Of a stretch of DNA of 64,000 nt, positions 35,127 through 43,332 are shown one piece after another. The notes below the pieces were generated by a model. That model did not search any database, had not been told where the DNA came from, and saw only the letters and a list, made by a program, of their open reading frames with translations. Both the position numbers and the translations under genes were made by a program. The stretch comes from MFZZ01 sp964582715 (lineage in GTDB: Bacteria; Patescibacteriota; Microgenomatia; UBA1406; GWC2-37-13): NCBI GenBank assembly GCA_964582715.1, contig CAZOSM010000004.1, positions 106,200 to 170,199 on the forward strand, read 5' to 3'. Every line of letters begins with the position of its first letter. The first letter of the stretch is position 1.

Positions 35127-37241
35127 ATGATGGATTCAAAATATAAACCAGATCAGTACCAGGAAAAGCTCTATTCTTTTTGGGAAACAAATAATTACTT
35201 TAAAGCAAAAGTAGATTCTTCAAAGAAACCATTTAGTATTATTCTTCCACCTCCAAATGCTAATGGGAACCTCCATTTAGGTCATGCCATGTTTGTATAC
35301 GAAGATATTATGATCCGTTACAAAAAGATGATGGGTTTTGAAACATTCTGGCTTTTGGGGTTAGATCATGCTGGTATAGAAACACAGTTTGTATATGAAA
35401 AACATCTTAAAAAGCAAGGTAAAAGTCGTTTTGATTATTCGCGAGAAAAGCTTTTTAAAAATATCTGGGACTTTGTAATGGAGAATAAAGGTACTATCAA
35501 AGGCCAGATGAGAAGGCTTGGTTTTGCACTTGATTGGTCAAAAGAAAAGTTTACGATGGATGAAGACATTGTCCAGACTGTATATACAACCTTTGAGCAC
35601 CTCTTTAATGAAGGTTTAGTATATCGAGATTTTAAACTTGTCAATTACTGTACTTCTTGTGGAACTTCGTTCTCGGATTTAGAAGTGAGCGATAAAGAAG
35701 TCGAAGGTTTGCTCTATCATATTAAGTTTCCAGTAAAAGGAGGAGGAGAAATAATAATTGCCACGACAAGACCAGAAACGTATGTAGGCGATGTTGCGGT
35801 TATGGTCCATCCAAAAGACAAAAGGTATAAGGACCTAATTGGAAAGACAGTGATACTGCCACTAACTAATCGCGAGATTCCTATTATTGCTGACGAATAC
35901 GTTGATATGAAGTTTGGAACTGGTGCAGTAAAGGTGACTCCGTACCATGATTTTAATGACTTTGAGATTGCCAAAAAGCATAATCTCACCCGTGATCCAG
36001 TGATTGGTTTTGATGGCAAGATGAAAGATACAGGCATTGAGGAATTAGATGGATTATATGTTACAAAAGCCCGTAAGTATCTCATAGCAAAGCTTCAGGA
36101 AGAAGGTTACTTAATAAAAACTGAACCACACCATATGGTTTTAAAAGTCTGTTATCGCTGTGGAACTACTCTTCAACCTCTCCCAAAAGAACAGTGGTTT
36201 ATCAAAATTAAACCACTTGCAAAGAGGGCAGTTGAGCTTGTAGAAAAAAATCAGATTAAAGTATTCCCAAAACGATTTAAGAAACAATTAACAGCTATAT
36301 TAGAAAATTTTATTGACTGGAATATTTCCCGTCAGATTGTATGGGGGATTCGCATTCCAGCCTATCGATGTCTGGAAAAAGGTGAATGGTTTGTATCAAA
36401 AGAAAAACCTAATGACTGTCATATTTGTCATGCTTGTCCATTTGTCCAGGATGAAGATACCTTCGATACCTGGTTTTCTTCTGCCCAGTGGCCCTATGCC
36501 ACATTAAAATCAGCTGGTAAAGAATATTTTGATTATTTCTATCCTACTTCTGTGATGGAAACCGGTTATGATATTCTGCGGGCTTGGGTAGCTCGTATGA
36601 TTATGATTGGTTATTTTGAAACTAAGAAAGTTCCTTTTGAAAATGTATTTTTACACGGTATGGTGCGCGATAAACATGGCCAAAAGATGAGTAAGAGTAA
36701 AGGTAATGTGATTGACCCGTTACTTATGGTAGATAAATACGGAGCAGATGCACTGCGTGCAGCTTTGGTATTTGGCACAAAAGAAGGAGGCGATGTGGTT
36801 CTTTCTGAAGATAAAATTATTGGAATGCGTAACTTCGGTAATAAAATTTGGAATATTGGAAGATTTATTGAGATGAATCTAGAACATGTATCAAAAGATC
36901 AGAAAACTTCAAAAGCTGCTCAGGATGAATTAAAACAGCTCGAAAAGGAATTTAAACAGTTAAGTACCAGATATCATAAGCATTTTGAAAAATATGAATT
37001 TGCAAAGGCATTTGACGAAACATATGAGTTTTTATGGCACCGATTTGCAGATTATTACATAGAACAGTTGAAAGAAGAGATGAGAAATGGTAGTATGGAA
37101 GTTTCCGAAAAGCTTAAAGAAACTTATTTCAGTATGCTTCGGATGCTCCATCCTTATATGCCGTTTGTTACAGAGGCAGTATGGCAGAGTTTTTATGGAG
37201 AGAATGGGTCAATTATGGATAAGTCTTTTATGTCCTCATGA
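35127..37241 (+). CDS. valS: Valyl-tRNA synthetase, short form
   Basis: A 704-aa class Ia synthetase charging tRNA-Val. HIGH motif in PPPNANGNLHLGHAMF, editing domain with ATTRPETYVGDVAVMVHP and YHDFNDFEIAKKH, KMSKS motif in GQKMSKSKGNVIDP, and anticodon-binding helices ending MLHPYMPFVTEAVWQSFYGE. It stops just after this point, so it lacks the C-terminal coiled-coil tRNA-binding arm found in enzymes of 860-950 aa. The ATG at 35127 is followed by a second ATG at 35130. A possible AGAGGTG ribosome site lies about 8 nt upstream. rpmH follows after 27 nt. Confidence 0.93.
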   Translation: MMDSKYKPDQYQEKLYSFWETNNYFKAKVDSSKKPFSIILPPPNANGNLHLGHAMFVYEDIMIRYKKMMGFETFWLLGLDHAGIETQFVYEKHLKKQGKSRFDYSREKLFKNIWDFVMENKGTIKGQMRRLGFALDWSKEKFTMDEDIVQTVYTTFEHLFNEGLVYRDFKLVNYCTSCGTSFSDLEVSDKEVEGLLYHIKFPVKGGGEIIIATTRPETYVGDVAVMVHPKDKRYKDLIGKTVILPLTNREIPIIADEYVDMKFGTGAVKVTPYHDFNDFEIAKKHNLTRDPVIGFDGKMKDTGIEELDGLYVTKARKYLIAKLQEEGYLIKTEPHHMVLKVCYRCGTTLQPLPKEQWFIKIKPLAKRAVELVEKNQIKVFPKRFKKQLTAILENFIDWNISRQIVWGIRIPAYRCLEKGEWFVSKEKPNDCHICHACPFVQDEDTFDTWFSSAQWPYATLKSAGKEYFDYFYPTSVMETGYDILRAWVARMIMIGYFETKKVPFENVFLHGMVRDKHGQKMSKSKGNVIDPLLMVDKYGADALRAALVFGTKEGGDVVLSEDKIIGMRNFGNKIWNIGRFIEMNLEHVSKDQKTSKAAQDELKQLEKEFKQLSTRYHKHFEKYEFAKAFDETYEFLWHRFADYYIEQLKEEMRNGSMEVSEKLKETYFSMLRMLHPYMPFVTEAVWQSFYGENGSIMDKSFMSS

Positions 37242-37268
37242 CATTATTTATCATTTAATATATAACAT

Positions 37269-37406
37269 ATGGCAAAACGCACATATCAACCTAAAGCTAA
37301 AAAAGCAAAAAGGAAACATGGATTTCTTTCTCGTATGGCTACTTCTAAAGGACAAGATGTATTAAAAAGAAGAAGAGCAAAAGGTAGAACTAAACTTAGT
37401 AAGTAA
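37269..37406 (+). CDS. rpmH: Ribosomal protein bL34
   Basis: A 45-aa basic protein, MAKRTYQPKAKKAKRKHGFL at the start and RRRAKGRTKLSK at the end, clearly bL34 of the large subunit. It opens the conserved rpmH-(rnpA)-yidC-jag arrangement. The RNase P protein gene normally found next is absent. Confidence 0.95.
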   Translation: MAKRTYQPKAKKAKRKHGFLSRMATSKGQDVLKRRRAKGRTKLSK

Positions 37407-37416
37407 TTATCAGTTT

Positions 37417-37469
37417 CAATTACGAATTACGCATTGATCATTTAAGTGAGATACGTAATTGGTAATTTG
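37417..37469. other. Hairpin in the place of rnpA
   Basis: CAATTACGAATTACG (37417-37431) pairs with CGTAATTGGTAATTTG (37454-37469), about 14 bp with one bulge and one mismatch, around a 22-nt loop. There is no T-run, so it is more likely an mRNA-stabilising or dispersed palindrome than a terminator. Confidence 0.4.
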
Positions 37470-37484
37470 TAATTTAACACATTT

Positions 37485-38375
37485 GTGCTTGAACTATTTC
37501 ACGTTGTTTTTATACAACCAATCTTAAACATTCTTGTCGCCTTTTATAACTTATTCCTGACCATTGGTCTCCCGGGTGCATTCGGATTTGCAATTATTGC
37601 AATTACTATTCTTGTACGTATTGTCTTGCATCCTTTCTTTAAACAACAGTTAAGTACTGCCAAAAAAATGCAGGACATCAAGCCCGAGCTTGATAAGATT
37701 ACAAAAAAATATAAAGGTGATCAAAAGAAGTTGCAGCAAGAACAGATGCGTATATACCAGGAGGCTGGTATTAACCCTGCTGCTGGTTGTTTATTTGCCA
37801 TAATTCAGATTCCTATCTTCCTTAGTTTGTACCAAACGCTCCAGCTCTTTTTACGTACAGATAATCCAGCAGAAGTTGTACAACAGATTAACAATGATTT
37901 ATATTTCCCAGCGCTCCGTATTGAGTCGATAGATCCTAATTTCTTTGGAATAAATCTTGCAGTGTCTCCAGCAAGTGCAGGTAGTTTGCTCTTTTTAATT
38001 TTCCCAATAATTACAGCCGCATTACAGTATTACCAAACTAAAGTAACACTGCCATCTATGCAACCAGGCAAAACTGAGGAAAAAGATGGTGAGAAAAAAG
38101 AACCAAGCACTGGTGAAGAGTTCCAGAAGGCTATGAATACTCAGATGAAATATTTCTTTCCACTTATGATTGGATATTTTTCATATACATTACCTCTCGG
38201 TTTATCGGTATACTGGAATATCTTTTCTTTGTTTAGTATTTTTCAGCATTTTCATATAAATAAAAAGGGTAAGCCGGAGATTATCACAGCAGATGAAGCC
38301 ATAGAAGAAGTTGAAGAAGAAATAGAGGAAGCTATGCAACAAAAGAAACCTAAAAAAAAGAAGAAAAAGAAATAA
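37485..38375 (+). CDS. yidC: Membrane protein insertase YidC
   Basis: A 296-aa YidC/Oxa1 protein that inserts and folds membrane proteins. Core segments are ITILVRIVLHPFFKQQLST with the conserved Arg in the membrane groove, AGINPAAGCLFAIIQIPIFL, and YFFPLMIGYFSYTLPLGLSV. Five membrane segments, no large periplasmic domain (Gram-positive-like). The C-terminus is acidic then Lys-rich (KKPKKKKKKK), which should bind the ribosome. The start appears to be GTG at 37485. Confidence 0.93.
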   Translation: MLELFHVVFIQPILNILVAFYNLFLTIGLPGAFGFAIIAITILVRIVLHPFFKQQLSTAKKMQDIKPELDKITKKYKGDQKKLQQEQMRIYQEAGINPAAGCLFAIIQIPIFLSLYQTLQLFLRTDNPAEVVQQINNDLYFPALRIESIDPNFFGINLAVSPASAGSLLFLIFPIITAALQYYQTKVTLPSMQPGKTEEKDGEKKEPSTGEEFQKAMNTQMKYFFPLMIGYFSYTLPLGLSVYWNIFSLFSIFQHFHINKKGKPEIITADEAIEEVEEEIEEAMQQKKPKKKKKKK

Positions 38376-38414
38376 TTACATACTTTTAACAATTATTAAT
38401 TACAATTTGAATAT

Positions 38415-38924
38415 ATGGATAAAGTCGAACTTATAAAAACTAATACGCAAGATTTAGTCAGCCGCATGGTTGACGCAGCAGAGATTGATGTTATACAAGA
38501 AGGAGACGTATTTCATGTAAATATTAAAGTAGATGAAGAAGCACCTACTGTTATCGGCCGTCATGGAGAAACTATTCGAGCACTCCAAAAGATTTTAGAA
38601 GTAATGGTTTTTAAGCAAACCAACGAAAAAATCGACTTACTCATTAATGTAAATGATTATCGGGAAAAGCAAATGAGCAGACTTCAATATATTGCTTCTG
38701 AAGCTGCTAAAAAAGTACAGGAACGAGAATCAGCAACCTATTTGCGTGGATTTTCTTCTTATGAAAGAAGAGTGATGCATGAATACATTGCTACAAATTA
38801 CCCAGAACTCACTAGTTTCTCCATTGGAGAAGGTCGTGATAGAAGACTCGTTGTAGATTTACAATCCAACCAGACGGATCGTCAGCCAACTCAAGATGAA
38901 ATGAGTGAAGAAGATCAAGTATAA
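38415..38924 (+). CDS. Jag/KhpB-type KH-R3H RNA-binding protein
   Basis: A 169-aa RNA-binding protein. The KH domain has IGRHGETIRALQKILEV, and the R3H domain has SSYERRVMHEYIATNYPELT and GEGRDRRLVVDL. It has no Jag-N domain. In Gram-positive bacteria the KhpA/KhpB pair controls cell length and mRNAs. Its position after yidC is conserved in most bacteria. The final codons contain the -10 of the following gene. Confidence 0.92.
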   Translation: MDKVELIKTNTQDLVSRMVDAAEIDVIQEGDVFHVNIKVDEEAPTVIGRHGETIRALQKILEVMVFKQTNEKIDLLINVNDYREKQMSRLQYIASEAAKKVQERESATYLRGFSSYERRVMHEYIATNYPELTSFSIGEGRDRRLVVDLQSNQTDRQPTQDEMSEEDQV

Positions 38925-38931
38925 TGTGTCC

Positions 38932-39123
38932 ATGTCGAGATACGTTTCTTGGTTCTTTGTTTTATTACTACCTGTAATTTTTCTTTTTGATCTTATTGTG
39001 TTCTTTGGAACCAAGACTAATATGACGTGTTTAACATGTGATCTGTCTAACTATTTCCGGACATCATCACTCTCTTTTATAGTTATTAGTCAGACTTTTG
39101 AGTCGTTTTTGAAAAGAAAGTAA
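38932..39123 (+). CDS. Small two-TM membrane protein
   Basis: A 63-aa protein starting MSRYVSWFFVLLLPVIFLF, with a CLTCD motif (Cys pair) between a strong N-terminal segment and a weaker second one. TATAAT (38920-38925) lies exactly 6 nt before this ATG, while an upstream reading would start inside jag. No family recognised. Confidence 0.55.
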   Translation: MSRYVSWFFVLLLPVIFLFDLIVFFGTKTNMTCLTCDLSNYFRTSSLSFIVISQTFESFLKRK

Positions 39124-39181
39124 ACATAATCAAAAGTGTCTATTTTGATGTATTAAATTGTACTATGAGAAGGCTTAAAAT

Positions 39182-39189
39182 GATATAAT
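39182..39189 (+). promoter_or_regulatory. Extended -10 of the 1364-aa protein gene
   Basis: TGA-TATAAT, the last base at 39189, exactly 6 nt before ATG 39196. This is the clearest example of the leaderless promoter geometry seen throughout the window. Confidence 0.6.
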
Positions 39190-39195
39190 TAATAT

Positions 39196-42100
39196 ATGGC
39201 AGAAAATGAAAATGGTGGTAAAGCACCATTAGAAACACAACTCAGAGAAAATTTTTCTACAGAATGGAATAGGGCAGACACTCCAGATAAAAAGAAGTCG
39301 CTCATGCGTCGTCTTGTTGAGATGCTTCGTGATATGGTGGCAAATGCTCGAACCGCAGTAAGCGAGGCTGAGAAAGAAAATTCAGGAGCTGTGCCAGATA
39401 GAGCAAAAAGTGCAAAAGAAGAAGCTGCAAGACCTGTAATCCAATTCCTTCAATTTTTAACAGGCAATAATGGTCAACCTTTAGATAATGAAACTCTTCA
39501 ATCACTTGGGCTTGATGAAAAACAAATTTCATTTCTTCAAACGCTGGGAAATACAAGACATAGTGCAGATTCTGCTACATTCTTAAATCAGGTAATTAAT
39601 CGGGCAATAGATGATACAGAGTATTTAAAAGTCTCCAAAGAGGGAGAACAAAAAACTCAGCTCGAAAAAGATTATGACTTAGTTAAATTAAACCAAGTTG
39701 CAGCAGAAAGTTTTCAGGAAAGTATGAAGAAACTTGCTCGTGAAGGGAAGTTACAAGATACAGAAGGAAATAACTTAACTGAGGAAGATGTTGAAGATCG
39801 TTTTTCAGTAGTAGAAAGACAGCAGCATCAACGGCAACAGGCCACACAGAATCAGAGTGCTCAACAGGGAGGACAAGAACAAATAAATCCAGTAACAGGC
39901 AGACCATATAGAAGTGGAAAAAGGGGAGCGGAGGCTACTCCTAATCAGATGGCATATGGACAGTATGTTGAACAACTGAGAAGAAGTATTGATCCTGTTT
40001 ATCAAGAAATACATGACGCACTTGAGTCAAATAGAGAAACTTATGCTGCTATAGAAGAAGATCAATCAATGAGTAGAGACGCAAAAGAACAAAGATTAAA
40101 TGAGTTGCAACAGCAACAAAATGAGCTTAATTCAAGACTAGATAGTTTTAATAGCCGAAGAGAAGCAGCGCTGGAATACTTATCTTCTGGAGAAGTACAA
40201 GAGCCCTTTTTAGATGCAGATGAAGTTCGCCAGTACCTTAAAGATAACCTAGGTATAGATGAATCTGGACTCAATACTGCTATGGAAATAGTTAATAGCG
40301 CAATTAATGAAGGGCCATTAGATGGGACTTATGAAGGTTATAGTGATCTCGCAAAAGAAGTGAATAGAAAGTATACAACAGAAAGAATAAGAAGCGAGAT
40401 TATTAAAGATGGCAGATTAGATTTAGAAGGTGTGAGGAGGCTACAAGGAGATATTGAAGATACCATCGGAGTGCTATTTGAAACTTTATATAACAGTCCT
40501 AAAGCAGATTTTAATGACGCATTCTCTCCTTATTCAGAAGGGCAAATGCTGAGAAAAGTTGTACAACACCTGAGGGTTCGTATAAATGAAATAAGTCAGG
40601 AGATGGATACCCAAGAAGGAAGAAAAAGAGTAAGAGACATTTTAAATGATATGATTATCTCTCAAATCCAGCGAAGACCCGCTTTGGAAAGAATAGTCCA
40701 TCAGTACCAGCAAGTAGGAGCAACAATTGATTTAGAAAAACTTAGAGATATCTTAAAGACCTACAATATCACTACACTTCAAGAATTTTATAACGATGAT
40801 TTAACAAAAATAATATCTGATTTAATGCCTCAATTTGTACAAAAGCTTTTTATTCAAAATGGAAATAATATGGTCAATGACTTGTTTCAGCTTATCCAAG
40901 TAGATAAGAAGGTAGAAGATGAGTTTGTAGTAGGAGAACGTGATAAAAGATATAAAAGATTTGTAGTGAAATATCGTGAGGAGTGTATTGACTATATGCA
41001 TAACGTTATAAATGAAATACATCCCGAGTGGAACGTTTCTAAGGAACGGATTAATGCACGTTTTTCTAGAGCATACCTTGATAACTTTCTTCTCTCTTTG
41101 AGAGGGATTAAGGTAATGTCGAAGGCACTCCCAATGCATCATAAATTTGCAGATTTGCCCTTTGTCAATCTAATTACTGGTGTGTTTAATCCCTTACAAG
41201 GGTGGGGTAAATTTGGCTTAAGAGGGAGAGGACATCAGGAGGCAGGAGATGCAGAAACAACCGAATATCAAGGCATGGATAATTTTATGTTCAACGAGGT
41301 AGCTGGACATGAATACATTAAAAAATATGGTGATGTATTTGATGACTTTCATCCTGCACAGACGAAGAGAGAAGGAGATAAACGTATTTTATATGAAGTA
41401 TACCCTGGTAATGATCAACTAATGCAAGATCTCCGTACTGGTAGATGGGATGTTTATTATAGTATGTTGGAAGTATATAAAGGGATGGTATTTGGAAATA
41501 TAATTGATCAAGCTGGATGGACTTTTGATGGATTCAATGAAACTACAATAAACAACCTTTCACAACAATTTATGGGAGGGAGAAAATATGGAGAACTATC
41601 AAGAGAAGAACAATTAGAACTTAAATATAAAACTTCCGGTGTAATTACTGCCTTTTGGGATGTAGGCGGATACGCTTCTGAAGATGTCATGAATAGATTT
41701 GTGAGGTATCTTTATAATCAAGAACTTGATTTCGAAGGTGCAATCGCAAGAAAATCTTCGGAAGAAGGTAGATCCTTAACAGACGAAGAAAAGGAAGCTG
41801 TAAAGAAAGGAGAAATTGACAGAGTAAGGAGTACCAAATTAAGTGATATGGATTGGAACAAGAAGACTGGAGAATATACAAAAGGAGATAAGCGTTTTGA
41901 GAAGATATTTGATGTAAAACTAGGCGATAAGCAGACTAAGGTAGCATTTAGAGAATATAGAATGTATCGAGAAACAGCTTTAATGGGACAAGTATTCCAT
42001 CAACTTCTTCTAAAAGATCCAAATGCCTGGTTGGGAGAATTGGTACAAGCCTATCCTCAACTTCTACAAGGTTATGTAACGTATACAGATAATAGTGGTA

Positions 42101-43290
42101 AAACTCAGACTGTGCGTGGATCAGACTTTTATTTTAACTTACAAAATATCCCAGATAGCGCAATTTCAAAAGATGATAAAGTAAAAAGAGATCGATTTAG
42201 ATATGAGATACTTCCAAAATTTAGAGGAAAAGAAGAGGATGATTATTTAACAAATGTACCTCATTTACAGAAGATTATGAATTTCTATGCTGATTTGGTA
42301 CAAAGACACATGGAAACAGATGAAGTACTGTCAGAGGAATATAACAATCTAACAAATGAGGATAAATTGAAAGCACTTGCAGAAACTGATAACTTAAATA
42401 AAGCAATAGATAGATTAAATCTTCAACTATCTATTGCACATCAAAAAGCAGTGGATAGACATGAATCCGCAATTAAAGAAGAATATATTGAAGATGAAAT
42501 GGTGAAGAATGCCATGTTTGGTGATAGTGGACTCATTCCTTATTTTAATAACATGGTAAACAGTAGATCTAACTATTTTGGTGACGGAGATACAGACTTA
42601 GGAGAAGAAAATAGTTTCTATCAACGTTGGGCTTTTTCAAGAGAACAGAGGAATGATCGTTCGCTACCAGAAGGTGATACGAATATGAAATACTTGTTTG
42701 AAGATGTGAGAAACGCACAAGCACTAGATAGGCGTTTGTCAACAGATATGGCTTTTGCTAAGGCACAAGAGGTATTAAATAAGGTTCCAAGTACATGTAA
42801 AAAAGCAGCAGACGCAGATACTTTTGAAGCTTGGTATGGAACTATTGAAGAATTACATAGCGAAATGAGTGTAATTGCAGACGAAGATCAAGGTCAAGAA
42901 CAAAAGTATCAGCAATTGCTCTACCAGACTATTTGTAATTGGTTTTCAGTAGATAGTGATGCTGAGAGAATGTTTACTGGTTTCCTGCATCAAATGAAGT
43001 TGGGCACAGATGTATCAATGGCTACACTTAAGTCAGATAATATGACTAAGTTTCTGCTGGATCAAGATAATAGAAGACAATATCTTAAAAATCTTCGGGA
43101 TAAATCCTATCTGAAGGGTAATTATGATATGATTGGAGGTTGGGGGTTTGATACAGCAGAAATGGTAGCAGGTGTAAATCTTGGTGAAATTATGAGAAGA
43201 CAGGCAATCTATGCCTTAATGGGCGCGATTGTTATTACTATTGGGACTGCTATTAAGGAAGGCTATGAAGAAGAAGTAGAGGAAGATTAA
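39196..43290 (+). CDS. Giant charged protein with C-terminal membrane segment
   Basis: A 1364-aa protein, one of the two largest in the window, with no recognised domain. It is rich in Glu, Gln, Arg and Asp. The N-terminal 330 residues look helical and partly low-complexity (RQQHQRQQATQNQSAQQGGQ), the middle is probably globular (WTFDGFNETTINNL; YHPEW-like aromatic patches), and the only membrane segment is at the extreme C-terminus (AIYALMGAIVITIGTAI), giving a tail-anchored layout with the bulk in the cytosol. It is 42 nt upstream of the Cys-rich pilin-like gene and opens the envelope cluster. Structural scaffold or secreted cargo are both possible. Confidence 0.7.
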   Translation: MAENENGGKAPLETQLRENFSTEWNRADTPDKKKSLMRRLVEMLRDMVANARTAVSEAEKENSGAVPDRAKSAKEEAARPVIQFLQFLTGNNGQPLDNETLQSLGLDEKQISFLQTLGNTRHSADSATFLNQVINRAIDDTEYLKVSKEGEQKTQLEKDYDLVKLNQVAAESFQESMKKLAREGKLQDTEGNNLTEEDVEDRFSVVERQQHQRQQATQNQSAQQGGQEQINPVTGRPYRSGKRGAEATPNQMAYGQYVEQLRRSIDPVYQEIHDALESNRETYAAIEEDQSMSRDAKEQRLNELQQQQNELNSRLDSFNSRREAALEYLSSGEVQEPFLDADEVRQYLKDNLGIDESGLNTAMEIVNSAINEGPLDGTYEGYSDLAKEVNRKYTTERIRSEIIKDGRLDLEGVRRLQGDIEDTIGVLFETLYNSPKADFNDAFSPYSEGQMLRKVVQHLRVRINEISQEMDTQEGRKRVRDILNDMIISQIQRRPALERIVHQYQQVGATIDLEKLRDILKTYNITTLQEFYNDDLTKIISDLMPQFVQKLFIQNGNNMVNDLFQLIQVDKKVEDEFVVGERDKRYKRFVVKYREECIDYMHNVINEIHPEWNVSKERINARFSRAYLDNFLLSLRGIKVMSKALPMHHKFADLPFVNLITGVFNPLQGWGKFGLRGRGHQEAGDAETTEYQGMDNFMFNEVAGHEYIKKYGDVFDDFHPAQTKREGDKRILYEVYPGNDQLMQDLRTGRWDVYYSMLEVYKGMVFGNIIDQAGWTFDGFNETTINNLSQQFMGGRKYGELSREEQLELKYKTSGVITAFWDVGGYASEDVMNRFVRYLYNQELDFEGAIARKSSEEGRSLTDEEKEAVKKGEIDRVRSTKLSDMDWNKKTGEYTKGDKRFEKIFDVKLGDKQTKVAFREYRMYRETALMGQVFHQLLLKDPNAWLGELVQAYPQLLQGYVTYTDNSGKTQTVRGSDFYFNLQNIPDSAISKDDKVKRDRFRYEILPKFRGKEEDDYLTNVPHLQKIMNFYADLVQRHMETDEVLSEEYNNLTNEDKLKALAETDNLNKAIDRLNLQLSIAHQKAVDRHESAIKEEYIEDEMVKNAMFGDSGLIPYFNNMVNSRSNYFGDGDTDLGEENSFYQRWAFSREQRNDRSLPEGDTNMKYLFEDVRNAQALDRRLSTDMAFAKAQEVLNKVPSTCKKAADADTFEAWYGTIEELHSEMSVIADEDQGQEQKYQQLLYQTICNWFSVDSDAERMFTGFLHQMKLGTDVSMATLKSDNMTKFLLDQDNRRQYLKNLRDKSYLKGNYDMIGGWGFDTAEMVAGVNLGEIMRRQAIYALMGAIVITIGTAIKEGYEEEVEED

Positions 43291-43332
43291 ACTTCGGCTA
43301 GACAGTAACATCTACTTAAGTATAATGATTAT

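Noticed and set aside
37417..37469. Hairpin between rpmH and yidC as terminator or replication origin
   Set aside because: No T-run, no DnaA-box cluster and no dnaA nearby; it is only a local palindrome.
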